DNA of 64,000 nt from Euglena gracilis (lineage: Eukaryota > Euglenida > Euglenophyceae > Euglenales): contig CP154957.1 of assembly GCA_039621445.1 (NCBI GenBank), positions 7,691,114-7,755,113 on the forward strand. The letters are read 5' to 3'. Shown here in pieces: positions 1 to 10,879 of this stretch; position 1 is the stretch's first letter; the number at the start of each line of letters is the position of its first letter. The position numbers were made by a program, and so were the translations under genes. The notes under the pieces are model-generated. The model searched no databases, was not told the DNA's origin, and worked only from the letters and a program-made list of their open reading frames with translations.

Positions 1-1256
1 GACAGACGCAGCTGGCTGTCGGCCGCCAGCCGTAATGCGGTGGAAGCTGGGAGGCCGGAATGCAGGCGTGGGCACACAACTTGGGCCCATTCATTGGGCA
101 TCCCAGGGCGCTGGAGGGGGCCACGCTCCGGGCCTTGTGTCGGGGGCTGACCCCGGTGCTGCCTTGGGTGGTGCTGTCTGCCGCAGGCTCCTTTTAAAAC
201 ACGCCCCCCACAAAACTAAAGCGGACTGCGGCATTCAACCCCAAAGGTTTGAAAGCAGTAATCTGGCCAGACCTTCTGGAAAGGAAAACTCATTGTTGCA
301 AGAAAGAAGGTTTTTCCGCTGCAGTTCCGTGCAGCCTGCGTGTCACCCTGGAGTCGCAAACGCTCACCTTGAACAATTAAAACACACCCCTGGGAAGAAA
401 AGCAGAGGAGCAGAGCAGAGGCAGCTCGTCGCCATTTTCCTTGGCCCAACATAACTCATTCCCTCCCTACTGGGGCGGGGAGGACACACTGTTTAGAAGC
501 TCAACGAAGCCAGCACTTTCCTTCTGGGGGGGGGGGACGGAGGAAATCCTGTTGGAAAAGCCTGGCTAGTAGCCACCACGTGGATGAGCTTAGCAAGAAA
601 GATGCAATCCGCAGCCCTCCCAGACAGGAGGTCGGTGGCAGCCCCCTCTGCCACCCCATCCGTGTGTTCAGCTCAGTTTCTACCTATACCCCCCCCGCCC
701 TGCACTGGGGATGGGGCCAATAATTCATTTAACACCTGATGCGCCCCCCCCCCCCCAGCCAAGCCGAAGGCCAGGTTCGAGAATTTTCAAAGGTTTTTAG
801 CTGACTTTGGGGGGGGGGGGGGGTGGGGGGGTGGGTTGACCCGGGGGAATGGGGATTTGTGGGTGGGTGGGTTTAGGTCCAGGAAAAAGTGCCCGAGGTC
901 ATCTCCCGCTCCCCTTGTCCAAAACCAAGCTTGCAAACGAACACCAATTGTGGGAAGAATTGTATGATTTAACTTCGCTTTTTTGCATTTGCTTGTTTCA
1001 ATTTTTTTTGCAATTTTGATTGACTGATTGATTTGAGATGATTGCCATAAATTGGCTGAACATGCCTAAAAATGGCAGGAAAAAAGCCAATAACTCCAAA
1101 AAAAAAGGCCAAATTGGCCAGAATGACTAAAATTGGTGAGATTGTGACAATCGGCAAAAAGTTGCTGAAAATGGGACAAAAAGATGGCCAAAAAATGTTG
1201 ATGTTTCCATTAAGAAAACTCTTGATAAAAGCAAAAAAATCAAGGCCACAATGGTC
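1..1256. other. Left flank, no supportable gene
   Basis: This stretch differs from the DNA to the left of copy B. It holds an open frame on the plus strand (35-454, 139 codons) with no recognisable domain and no clear splice borders, long C and G runs near 520-830, and an AT-rich part (960-1256) with scattered GGCCAAAA words. I see no RNA gene or promoter that I can defend. Confidence 0.5.
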
Positions 1257-1269
1257 NNNNNNNNNNNNN
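1257..1269. other. Assembly gap (13 N)
   Basis: Thirteen undetermined bases. The gap coincides with the left edge of copy A and falls inside a transposon (the counterpart of 34435-34748). Its left half is missing here, so the gap probably hides more sequence than its length suggests. Confidence 0.95.
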
Positions 1270-1389
1270 TTTTCGCGGCCTACCCCACCACAAGACCCCC
1301 GGGGTCTCTTGGGCCAAAAACCAGTCAGCCACCCCCCCCCCCCCACCCCCCCCCCCCCCGGGGGGGATGACAGCTGTTAACACGGCATG
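1270..1389. mobile_element. Truncated family 3 element (right part)
   Basis: Right part of the element that is complete at 34435-34748. It ends with the terminal inverted repeat ...AACACGGCATG and is followed by GTTTCAGC (1390-1397), the target duplication seen on both sides of the complete copy. The left part is lost in the N gap. Confidence 0.75.
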
Positions 1390-1527
1390 GTTTCAGCGCA
1401 ATGTGCCAAAAACTTTCTGTGAAATGCCTTCAGACGGCCCCAATTTTTGCCCCCCCCAACCAGCGGCACATGGGGATGTATGAACACTTTTCTTATTTAT
1501 TTGCTATTTATTTATTTTTTTGCTATT

Positions 1528-1862
1528 TTTTTTGGCCATTTTGACCATTTTTACCACTTTTAAGCATTTTTACCCACTTTTGGCCATTTTTTGGCCATTT
1601 TTTTGCCAACAGAAATCCAAAATGGCCAAAAAGCCAAAAATGGTCAACAGTGGCAAAAAATGGACAAGAGTGGACAAAAACTGACCAAAAATGGCCAAAG
1701 TTACCAAAAGCGACCAAAAAAAAGGCCCAAAGTGGCCCAAAGTGGGCCAAAAAAAGGGTTGGCCAATTTTTTGACCAAATTTTGGCCAACTTTGACAAAT
1801 TTCCGCCTTTTGTTGCAATCTTGCTACTGGCCTTTTTTCAGCGGCCACAGAGGGGGGAACGA
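1528..1862. repeat. TGGCCAAAA / TTTTGGCCA degenerate satellite
   Basis: First TTTTGGCCATTTTT words, then AAAATGGCCAAAA words. The stretch is thus a loose inverted array that can fold on itself. The overlapping open frames on both strands are products of the repeat. The same array lies at 34889-35212. Confidence 0.8.
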
Positions 1863-1869
1863 AAAATAA

Positions 1870-2310
1870 ACCCCCCTAAATAATAACCCCCGGGACATGA
1901 TTTTTTCACCCAAAGTCCCGGCCGAGGGGGGTATCATTTGGGGGGGGGTAATAGCACCCCAAAATTTTCGAAATTTTCCGAAGTCCCGTAGAAGCCGAAA
2001 TAGCGCCAAAACCCCCCTTTGGGGTCATTTTTTGCACTTTTTTAAAAATGAAATTTAGCATTTTTTGGAGGTCAGATGATCAAGAAAAATCGATTTCTGG
2101 ATTTCGGAATTTCGTAATTTGTTGTCAGAGATTTTGATTTTTACCTACATTTTCAGGTCAAAATCTGGGCCTTTGGCCCGAAACTCGGGGGGGGGGGTAT
2201 TACCCCAACCAAAGTCAGACCCCAAGGGGGTATTATTTGGGGGGGGGTATTATTTGGGGGTGTTATTTGGGGGGGGGGTATTATTTGGGGGGAGGGTTTA
2301 CCCTGGGCGA
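1870..2310 (+). repeat. Dispersed inverted element with TATTATTTGGGGGG ends
   Basis: Begins near AAACCCCCCTAAATAAT and ends near TATTATTTGGGGGGAGGG, so its ends are inverted copies of each other. The interior (CCAAAATTTTCGAAATTTTC, GGGGTCATTTTTTGCAC, ACCTACATTTTCAGGTC) recurs in reverse complement at about 12787-13165. Counterpart in copy B: about 35228-35670. Confidence 0.6.
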
Positions 2311-2910
2311 AAATCGCGGGAGGGGGTCACAACTGCCACCTGGGGCAAAAGAAAATCAATTATGAAAATAAACGATGACCTTCCTGACTCATGAGAGCGC
2401 ATTTTTGAGCATTTGAAAAACTAATTTCACCAAAAAATTCTTGGATTGGATATGGATCCCACGGATTGGATATCGATATGGATCCGTATCGATCACAAAA
2501 ACCACCCAAAAAAACTTCATTTTATGGCACTTTTCGGCATCCCTGTCCCCCATCACTTGCATGGAAGAGGAGTGACAAATTGACTGACACAAGGGAAAAC
2601 GATAACTGACCCCCCCCCAAAGCGGGTATCCCAACATCGTATTGCAAGAAGAGGAAACCCAAAAAGTGGGCTCAGCCACACCAACTTTCTGGTCCTCTTG
2701 TTTCAAAAAAAAGCCTCTTTTTGCTGCTAAAAAATAAATAATGAAAAATAAAAATGAATGCAAATAAAGAAAAATGAAAATAAATAAAATAAAATTCAAA
2801 TGTTCTCGACATCAACCCAAGAACAACCAGAAAACAAAAAAGAAACAAAACCATGGGGAGAGAAAATTCGAATGATAGAAGGGGTCAGCGGAACTCAGTT
2901 CAGCCCTCCT

Positions 2911-3030
2911 GGGCAATATCTTGACGTTGCTCCCCACCAGCTCTGCCCTCTTCCAGCGGAAGAGGTGGGTGGTGGCCTGGTTGCAGTACAGCACGACGCC
3001 TCGGGCGTTGATGGCCACCATTGGGGGGAC
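2911..3030 (-). CDS. PAS domain 2, first half (copy A)
   Basis: Minus-strand exon encoding the N-terminal half of a PAS fold: VAINARGVVLYCNQATTHLF followed by RWKRAELVGSNVKIL. The pattern A-x-G-x-(V/I)-x-Y-x-N-x-A-x3-LF-x-W-x3-E-L-x-G-x-N-V is the standard PAS core (beta-A, beta-B, helix C region). PAS domains bind cofactors or small ligands, or mediate protein contacts, in sensory proteins; the ligand cannot be told. The frame is open and identical in copy B. The 3' border may be the GT at AAC|GTCAAG or a site just after KIL. The second half of this domain is not found anywhere on the left side of copy A (1-2900), whereas copy B has a candidate at 33.85-33.95 kb. Confidence 0.72.
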
Positions 3031-3320
3031 AGGATGGGGGGGTGCACAGCGATACCGACTTGATTTCAAACCCAGATTTTTTTGTAAAACGCAAACCACA
3101 AAAAGGAAGTGGTCACCTGACAAGTCAGGAACAGCACTCATTTCAAGATGTCGTTTCCTGCTTATAAAAACACATACTGTGCCTGTGACACATTCTTCTT
3201 GTTGGAATCCACCGGGAAATCCAGAACCTTTTGTTCAAGTTTTCTGGCAACACAGCTCAATGTGAGCAGCAAGATGAAAGCCCAGCTTCCCAGGGGAAGG
3301 GGGAATCAAAAATTACTTTC

Positions 3321-3386
3321 TATCTATCTATCTATCTGTCTGTCTGTCTATCTATCTATCTACACACACACACACACACACACAGG
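3321..3386. repeat. (TCTA)n / (CA)n microsatellite
   Basis: About 40 bases of TCTA with TCTG variants, followed by (CA)12 or so. The repeat number differs from copy B (36703-36770). Confidence 0.9.
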
Positions 3387-3942
3387 CGCCAACAAAAAAA
3401 TTATGCACAATAACAGTAGATTAAAAAAAAACAAGGAAAAAGCACTGCTCTGACCCGGGAATTGTTTAAAACCCCACTTAAACGACCGGCCGCTGGAAAA
3501 AAGTGCTGGATGGGGAAAAAAGCTGGCTGAACCTCCATCTGGGAGGCGGGGTCGCAATTTTCAAAAAATTGGCAAAAACAGCAAAAAAAATCCCCTCAAA
3601 ATTACCATTTTTAGTCATTTTTAAAAGGTTTCCACACTCCGCGCTGATGATTTTGAAAACCTGTGCATATGGAAGCAGGCCACATATGTTCCCCTCTTCT
3701 TCTGGGTCTGTTTGTGTGCTAAGGGGGAAGGGAGGTTAATTCTGGTTCAGGAAACAACGGGGAAAAATTGAACGAGACAAAATTGGTTCCTGCAAAATTG
3801 ATAATTACAAAGATGGGCCAAATCCTTCAAATGACCAGAAAATATTTTAGCGGTTTTCTTGAAAAAAGAACGCAGTGAAAATTTTGGACACTGAAAACAA
3901 AAGCAGAATCTCCAGAATAAAAAAAACTCGTTTGGTCCCGGT

Positions 3943-4247
3943 CAGGCTGTTTTTTACCAACACCGGGGGGGGGTCCGGAGTGCCTTGGGGCGCCTGCCCA
4001 GGCAGGCACTGCCCCCCCCCTGGGGGTCAGAATTCGGCCTGTGCCCGGGCACATTCCTTTGAAAATAGGCCATTTTTGGCTCCCCAGCGCCTTCGGCGCC
4101 GGGGTTGTGCCAGGGCACTTTTGGCCGTGTGCTTTACCCCCCCCCCCCCCGGGGGGGGTCGGATTTGGAGTGCCTTGGAGTGCCTGCCCAGGCAGGCACC
4201 CCCCCCCCCCCCGGGGTGGGGTCGGCACCCGACTAAAATACAGCCTG
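3943..4247. mobile_element. hAT-type MITE, family 1 (TIR CAGGCTGT), 305 bp
   Basis: Ends CAGGCTGTTTTTTACC and GACTAAAATACAGCCTG are inverted copies of each other. Both sides carry the 8-bp direct repeat GTCCCGGT (3935-3942 and 4248-4255). TIR plus 8-bp duplication is the hAT superfamily signature. There is no transposase ORF. The interior has two copies of the palindrome GTGCCTGCCCAGGCAGGCAC type, a GGCGCC hairpin and back-to-back C and G runs. Confidence 0.9.
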
Positions 4248-4375
4248 GTCCCGGTTCTATCAACGTAAGGTCGTTGACAAGCATAATAATGCTACTAATA
4301 TGATGATGATGATAACAACGAGAAGACCATACAGTATTTTTGCAAAAGCAAAAACTATAATACAGCCTCGGCAGG

Positions 4376-4693
4376 CAGGGCGGTCCTTAAGCAAATAAAA
4401 AAAAAAAAACTCCGCTGTCCCAGCACACTCAGTGAAAAATATACAGGAAAATGGGCAAGAAATTTTGGCATTTCTCAGCGAGAACAGGTCGACATCAGGA
4501 AAAAAATTGATTCCTGGCACCCTTGGACCATCGCCCATCCAAACAAATCATCAAAAACTGTGTTTTTCGACCGTTTAATTTTTGCCCCCGTTCAAGTCCC
4601 AGTCTGGCCCTTAGCCGGCCCTTTGGCCGAAAGGGGGGGCGGTCCTTAAGGAAATAAAAAAAAAAACTTTCCTGTCCCTTAAGGACCGCCCTG
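4376..4693. mobile_element. hAT-type MITE, family 4 (TIR CAGGGCGGTCCTTAAG), 318 bp
   Basis: Starts CAGGGCGGTCCTTAAGC and ends CCTTAAGGACCGCCCTG. Flanked on both sides by TCGGCAGG (4368-4375 and 4694-4701), an 8-bp target duplication. CAGGG is a typical hAT terminus. The interior contains CTGTCCCAGCACAC and CCATCGCCCATCCA, which recur in more decayed relatives near 21824-22150, 24720-24970 and 61698-61910. Confidence 0.88.
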
Positions 4694-5497
4694 TCGGCAG
4701 GTGAACCAAATTCTGAAGGAAACGTCTTGGTGGGCTAAGGGAAATGGCAACAGTAAAGCCATAGGAACGCCCCATGTGCCCTTAAATAAATTTTCCCATA
4801 ACTCTCTACCTGGACCAAGATATGCCATTTTTCGACCCATTTTGGGCTCAAGAAAATCGGGGAATGCAAGATATCTCCAAAATGAAGCAAAAATGCTTTC
4901 TACAGGACCACATGATATCGCACATGTCATTTGTCCCGTCCAGGATAAAAGTAATAAATCTAAGCCTCTTGGCGACCTGCAGGGATGGTAACTACCCCCT
5001 CTCACATGGCCCTGGAAACTTTGACTTCACTCAAACCAAGGATTCAGCACCCTGTTCGGGTTATTCTTCTTTATTATCGCCTTGCTTGTTTTTCTTGTTC
5101 TTGTTCTTGCTCTTGTTGTTTGGCCAAAAACTTGCGGTAAAACCCCCCAAAAGTACCAAAAATGGCCATTTTTGGCCAATTTTCAAAAAAAAAACAACTT
5201 TTTTTGCCGCTTTGTGCCAAAATTCTTTCAGCCCAGCCCGGCTTTGTTGAGCTGCGAAATTTCTGTTCCACCCCCCCCCCCCCGGGGGGGCTACCACAGC
5301 TCGGCTGGGAGCTGCTGTCTTGAAAAAAAGGTGCTTGCTGGTTGGACCCCCCCGGGGGTTAGGGTGGGGTCGCTGAGTCCTTATCCCTTTAAGGTAAGAG
5401 CGAAGCTTACCCCTGGGGAAAACGGGGGTCGAACCCCCCCTGGGTAGACCGTGAAAACCGCGGATTATCACCATTACCCCCGGCCCCGTTCCCGGAA

Positions 5498-6004
5498 TTT
5501 CTTTTTCAGTCGCGAGCGACTTAACCTCCCCTTCCAACTCTGCCATTTCGCCAGGGTCCAAAAATCGGTCAAAATCGATTTTTTCAAACTATTTCGAGAA
5601 ACCGAACATTATTTGTGGAAATGGCTGTCTGACTAAATGTACCCCCCGAGGCCCCCCATCGCCCCCCCCCCCCCATTCGCCGTTTTGGTTGCCGACACGC
5701 CTGCCCGTGTTCCGGCGCGCTTTTGCGGCCCAAAACGGCCATTTTGGGGTGTTTTTTTCAGTCGCGAGCGACTGAACCCCCCCTTACAACTCTGCCATCT
5801 CGCCAAGGTCCAAAAATCGGTCAAAAATCGATTTTTCGAAACTATTTCGAGAAAACGAACATTATTTCTGGAAATGTCTGTCTGACAAAATGTACCCCCG
5901 GAGGCCCTCCATCGCCCCCCCCCCCCCATTCGCCGTTTTGGCTGCCGACACGCCTGGCCCGTGTTCCGGCGTGCTTTTGCGGCCCAAAACGGCCATTTTG
6001 GGGT
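5498..6004 (+). repeat. ~252-bp tandem repeat, two units
   Basis: Two successive units begin at TTTTTCAGTCGCGAGCGACT and run through CGGTCAAAAATCGATTTTT to CAAAACGGCCATTTTGGGGT. Copy B has only one unit (38893-39145), so the number changed after the duplication. Confidence 0.85.
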
Positions 6005-6039
6005 GTTTTTTTGGGGGCCGTTTTTGGGCCAAAAAATCG

Positions 6040-6620
6040 GGGTTTCCAAAATATCTCGACAATGAAGCAAAATCAAAGAAAATTTCCGGAGAGCAATAAC
6101 GAAGCGCTTGGAATGCCCTATCCAACTGTGTTTTATTTTCCCCCCAACTCTTCGTGTAGCCCAAGTTACAGCCATTTTTCGGCCAAATTTGGCCCATTTC
6201 AGGGGCCATTTTGGGCTGTTTTTGGGGTCGAAAAATCGATGTTTCCAAAATGTCCCGGAAATGAAGCAAAATAAAAGGAAATGCCCGGAGACCTACTTTG
6301 AAGCCCTTATAATGCCCTATCTAACGGTATTTTGTTTCCCGCAACTCCCCGCCTAGCCCGAAATATGGCCGATTTACGGCCCAAAACAGCGAGGCAGGCT
6401 TGCGCCTTGGCCGTTTTCGTCCCCCTTTTTTGGGTCAAAAATCAATTTTTCTGAAATTTCTCAAAAATGGTGGGGAATCAAAGGAAATGTCCGGAGACCT
6501 AATTTGAAGCCCTTACAATGCCCTGTCTAAGCGTATTTTGATTTCCCCACAACTCCTCGCCTAGCCCGAGCTACGGCCATTTTTCGGTCGTTTCGGCCAT
6601 TTTTGGGTCAAAAAAGTCGA
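6040..6620 (+). repeat. Degenerate ~180-bp repeat block
   Basis: Three or more drifted units, each with a CAAAATATCTC- or CAAAATGTCCC-like start, GGAAATGTCCGGAGACCTA, GAAGCCCTTA.AATGCCC and CAACTCCTCGCCTAGCCCGA. Related single units lie near 4800-4900 and 24230-24370. No coding signal. The remaining DNA between 4700 and 7000 is TTTTTGGCC-type filler. Confidence 0.65.
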
Positions 6621-7011
6621 ACAAAAAAAAAAAAAAAAAAAAGCGAAATTTTTTTTTTTTTATACGATGTTTTTTAGCCTCCCAGACCCGGAAAACCTGT
6701 TTTCGAGCCCCGTTTTTCGACCCGCCAAAAACAGGTCAAAAAAGTCAAAAAAAAGCAAAAATTTTGCCCAAAATTGCCCACAACCATGTGTTTTGGCCTC
6801 CCGGACCTGGAAAAACTGTTTTTTTCCACGTCTCAAGCATATGCTACAGGATGGCTCCACTGCACACGCAAAGAGCTCAGCACTACACAAAACCTGGTCC
6901 AGCTTAAGAAATTTCCTGGGCGTAAGAAATTCCCTGCTGGTGAAAACGGCTGCCAAATAAAAATAATAATTAATGAAAAATCTCAATAATACCGGTATAC
7001 AAACCCAGCAC

Positions 7012-7170
7012 CCTGGTCGACTCCTTCATTGCGTCCAGGGGGTGGAAGGCGGACAAGTCGACGTGGGGGCTGGCACTCAGCTTGGTCTGTACCAGGGTCA
7101 CAGCCTCCGGCTGGTGGTGGAAGTCCAGCGTGCCGAAGAACAGCCGGTTCGCACCGTCCCTCGCACCCCA
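7012..7170 (-). CDS. Candidate phase-0 exon, unknown domain (copy A)
   Basis: Minus-strand open block of exactly 53 codons between an acceptor (GAGCACAG|TGG) and a donor (ACCAGG|GTGCTG). It encodes WGARDGANRLFFGTLDF, then HHQPEAVTLVQTKLSAS and ends DAMKESTR. Composition is that of a soluble protein. I do not recognise the domain. It lies between the exons of PAS 1 and PAS 2 on the same strand, so it could be an inter-PAS linker. The copy B version (40136-40294) differs by one base in the coding block, a Val to Ile change, and keeps the frame and both splice borders. Confidence 0.55.
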
Positions 7171-7443
7171 CTGTGCTCGGGCCTCGTTTGAAAACCCCAG
7201 AAAGGCCCCACCCACCCAGCCCGATGCTGGACCCACTGGGGTGGTGTAGGTGGGGAGTTATCCTCCCCCGTATTTTTCCGACTTGGCATCTGGTGGGGGG
7301 GCTGATTACTGGAAATGAGGGGGCTCTTACACACTGGGATATTCATGGGCATTGGGGCATCAAAGGAATCGGTGTTATTCCAATGACTGACAGGCAAGGG
7401 TGCTGGAGGCCATACCACACTGTGGGTGAAAGTGGGAAATGGA

Positions 7444-7764
7444 CAGGTCTCGATATAAGGGCAGGTGGGGGGGGGTCGGACCCCCTCCAGTCCAGGGGGG
7501 GGGGCGCCCTCCACCTAAACAGTGGCGCGGTCCGGGTGAAAGATTTTCGGCCCGGCGCAAAACGCCAGGCTGAAAAAATTCCCTCCAAAGTGGCCAAAAG
7601 TGCCAGAAGGAAAAAATTTGACCTTTTTTGGGGGATCCCAGGTCCCCCTCTGGGGTCGGTCCGGAACCCCCTTGGCAGGTGGGGGGAGGTTCCGGACCTC
7701 TCGGTCCAGGAGGGGGGGGGCACCCCCACCTGAACCCCGCACGTCCTCCTCATATCAAAGCCTG
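7444..7764. mobile_element. Possible decayed MITE (family 5)
   Basis: Left end CAGGTCTCGATATAAGGG and right end CATATCAAAGCCTG are imperfect inverted copies. The flanks GAAATGGA and GTAATGGG match at 6 of 8 positions. The interior (AAAAATTTGACCTTTTTTGG, CTTGGCAGGTGGGG, CCTGAACCCCGCAC) resembles 17400-17520 and 20570-20690, so this is a dispersed family. Weaker than families 1 to 4. Confidence 0.45.
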
Positions 7765-8799
7765 GTAATGGGCCTTGCATGTGCTTTCCCTGATGCCGAA
7801 GGTGGTAAGGGATAATATTTTCCTTAAATAATAAGAGAAGAATAAATAAAGAGATGCAGAGCATCCCTTTTCCAAAGCCAAAAAAAAATCCAAGTCAGCG
7901 CCTCCCATCCTACAAATTAAATTGATTTGGAGATCCTTCAGTAACAAATACCATTTCTGATACATCTGTGGTACAGTGGTATGGCTGAGGGTGTCAACGC
8001 GGTCGTCAACTGACTTCAAAGCAACTACAGGTGAGTGGAGGGGGACAAAGAAGAAAACACCCGCCCTACATCCCCCGGTCCAAGACAGGGCAATTACCGG
8101 GGGGGAGGGAATTGAAGCTAGATAAAATTAGACCCGACAAAATTGAAAGCCGAAAAAATTGGTGCCAAACCTGAAAACGGCCCGGAAAAAATTGGCAGGT
8201 TTTGTGTGCAAGATGACTGGAAAAAGGGTGATTTTCAAAATTTTGAGGCAGGATTTTCAAAAAAGGCCCGGAAAAATTTGGCAGGATTTCTGTACGCCAA
8301 TTTTTTCCCAATCAATTTTTTCGGCATCCAATTTTTTTCCCCCCCGGTATAGCCTTGCCAAAAGCACTGTACTTTAATGAAAATGTCAGGTATCGTCCCG
8401 AAGACTTGCTGTTGGTATGGGCATGTGTCAACGACACACTGCGCCTTGGAAGGAAGGGGAGAGGAAAATGCCACCCTCCTGGTTTTCGTGAAAAGGCTAT
8501 GTGAAGACTTTGAAACATATAAAACCAGCCCAGGAACAGGAGCAGCCGGAAATAGGAAATAGCGGGGGGGGGTAGGTGTAGTGGTTAGGCATCCCTTTTG
8601 CACCTTCTTTAGCAACCCCGGCTATTTTCATTTTGCGGATATGTGCATGTTTTCAGGTTTTGCACTTTAAAGAAGAAAATGACCATGGTTCAGGTTGAAG
8701 GTGTTTGGTTGTAAAAAAAAGCTATTTTTGGATGGGAAAAAAAACAATGCGCAAGAAAAAATGGAACCAGGGCTGGTTGTAATCAATAATGACATTGTT

Positions 8800-8913
8800 G
8801 ACAGGTGTTGCTGTTCTTCTTGGTGTACTGGTGTTGCAATCCCTCCCGGTTGAGGCTGCCCTGTGCGAGAGCAGCGCGATGCGCTGCGTGCCATCGCGCC
8901 GCAGCACCGGCAC
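8800..8913 (-). CDS. Candidate exon, PAC-like end of PAS 1 (copy A)
   Basis: The minus-strand frame reads VPVLRRDGTQRIALLSHRA. The RRDG(T/S)...I.LLS pattern is like the PAC motif that closes PAS domains. Directly upstream, in transcription order, is a leftover transposon end (CTTAAAAAGAAGCCTG, family 2), whose other end I cannot find, so the true acceptor is unclear. The sequence is unchanged in copy B. Other frames of this block are also open, so the frame is chosen only by the motif. Confidence 0.38.
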
Positions 8914-9036
8914 CAGGCTTCTTTTTAAGACTGGGGGGTCCCCCCAACCCACATGGCGCAGGACCCAGCTCGGGTAAAAAAATCCCCAAAACCTCTCATT
9001 TTCATCATTTCTCATTTTTCACCATTCCTTGTTGCG

Positions 9037-9275
9037 GATGATAAAGATGATGAGAAATAGAGCGAACTCATTTGTTCGCAAATATTGATATAAAAAAAGG
9101 TATTGATGATGATTATGATAAATTATAATCACAGTCATAAGCATACGCATAATAATTGAAGTGATGCACTATGCTTGCCTGCCTCCATCTCTTTCCGGGT
9201 TTCAACATGCGCCACCAGTTTGCTTTGCATCAGCCGGGGAACAGCAACAGGTCTCCGCCAAAAAGTCTGGTTCTG
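9037..9275. repeat. Inverted partner of 18228-18465
   Basis: Runs GATGATAAAGATGATGAG through AATAGAGCGAACTCATTTG, ATCACAGTCATAAGC and CTCTTTCCGGGTTTC. The same words occur in reverse complement at 18228-18465, about 9 kb away in the same copy. No target duplication was found. Confidence 0.75.
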
Positions 9276-9970
9276 GGCAAAAAATTTGAAAATCAGGTCC
9301 GTGACAAAGAAAAACCCCCTCAAAAACCACAACTCCCTGTCATTTTGCCATGAATTCAAAAAACTCAAAAAAAACTTGAACCTCAACCCAGACCCCTGGC
9401 AAAAGACCCCCCAGGGGGGGGCTCAGCCCCAAACCTGGGTTCCGAGTATTGGGGGGGGGTGAACCAGGTGGGTCAAACCTCCCCCTTCTACCTCGCCAGT
9501 TACTTACCTCTGCAGGACTTAAAAAAAACTTTCAATTCAGGGTCTGCTGAGGGGAAGATTCCTGTGAAAACTTGTTGAAAGAATTTTTGGAGACAATGCC
9601 AATATTTCACATTTCGTTCCTAAAATACACAACAAAAACACATCTTTATATAAAAAAATACACCAAATTTTTGTTTCCATATTTTATTACACTTTTCTCA
9701 TTGTTACTTCATCACAATTGTATCGTGAAATTCTGGTGAATTTTTGAACTCAAAGAAAAACAGAAGAAAAACAAATGGAGCGACTTAACTTTAAATGGAA
9801 AAAATCCTTGTGCTGTTCATGTTCTTCAAAAAATGAAACGGGAAACAACACCCCAAATAGAAGTCCCCCCGCTTCTCGGTTTAGACCAACGGTCTGAATA
9901 GTAGCCCTGGGGGACTTCCATTCGGGATGGGGTGGGGGCAGTTTTTTTCCATTCCTTTGTAAAATTCTTG

Positions 9971-9971
<1 letters not shown>

Positions 9972-10008
<37 letters not shown>

Positions 10009-10027
10009 TATATATATATATATATAC
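9972..10027. repeat. (TA)n microsatellite
   Basis: About 25 TA units with one slip, followed by CACATACACACATATG. Copy B version: 44077-44122, with a different length. Confidence 0.9.
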
Positions 10028-10079
10028 ACATACACACATATGTATATATATAGTTGGGAGTGGGGGGGGGTGGAGTTTG

Positions 10080-10221
10080 TTGCGTTAAATGATGGAGTAG
10101 GGTTAGGTGCGCGACTTAGGCTTAGGGTTAGGCCTAACTTGTACACCGAACACCCGTCTATAAGTAAGGCCTAACCCTAAGCCTAACTCGCGCACCTAAC
10201 CCTACTCCATCATTAACGCAA
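10080..10221. mobile_element. Fold-back element with ~60-bp arms
   Basis: Left arm 10080-10140 and right arm 10161-10221 are near-perfect inverted copies, around a loop of about 20 bases. The outer ends are TTGCGTTAA and TTAACGCAA. The arms contain GGGTTAGG words that mimic a plant-type telomere motif but are not tandem. No target duplication is evident. Confidence 0.8.
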
Positions 10222-10638
10222 AAAAATTACCTTGACCCCCCCTCCCGAGTATGTTGCAGAGAAAATTTAAAATAATGACTTGTATTGTTTTTGCTCATTA
10301 ATTGAAAATATTTTTATCTTTTAGAAATTTTATATCAGAATTGAACTTGATAAAATTCAACAACGCTCCCTACATCAAAAAAAATGCACCAAATCTCATT
10401 TTCTTCCTCAAAATTGATAAAAATTCCAAACAGTTGATTTCTTATTTTGTTTTCTATTCTAAAAGTGTTTCGAGAGTTCTTTCCGGAAATACTGTTGCTT
10501 TTTTGTGTCTGAAGGGGGAGCTTCTATGGGCAAATGGTCAAAAACCGAGGGGTGGGACGAAACTGTTCGGGGGGTGCTTCTGTTCAGGGGTGGGGTGAAA
10601 AATTGCAAAAAAGCAGGAAAATTAATAAAAACATCATA

Positions 10639-10879
10639 CCTACCCCCCCCCCCGGGAAACTGTCACCTGACAGGTTGGCCAGTACCGGGGACCCTGACAA
10701 CTTCCTATCATGACAGGTTGGCCGGTACCAGGGACCCTGACAGTTTCCCAGGTAGGGCATTTCAAGGGAAAATCAATGAAAAATGACCCTGACAGGTTGG
10801 CCGGTGCCGGGGACCCTGACAGTTTCCCGGGTGGGACCCTGACAGGTTCTCGGGCATGACAGTTTCCCGGGGGGAGAGG
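10639..10879. mobile_element. TGACAGGTTGGCC element, right end decayed
   Basis: Begins ATA|CCTACCCCCCC like the element inserted at 46517-46828. Inside are repeats of TGACAGGTTGGCCGGTACC and CCCTGACAGTTTCCCGGG. The right terminus (GGGGAGAGG) has drifted, so the target duplication cannot be read. It is present in both copies (about 44732-44975 in B). Confidence 0.6.

Noticed and set aside
35-454. 139-codon plus-strand frame at the left end
   Set aside because: No domain or splice evidence, and no second copy for comparison; kept only as a note in the flank entry.
1523-1883. Several overlapping Lys/Gln/Asn-rich or Phe/Trp-rich open frames
   Set aside because: Products of the TGGCCAAAA satellite; the same happens at 29.1-29.9 and 34.9-35.2 kb.
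7029-7733. Plus-strand 234-codon frame
   Set aside because: Antisense to the better supported minus-strand exon at 7012-7170, and its second half lies in a C/G-rich transposon; it differs in length in copy B.
10100-10205. CCCTAA/TTAGGG words suggesting a telomere
   Set aside because: Only two or three non-tandem copies on each side of a fold-back element, and internal to both duplicates.
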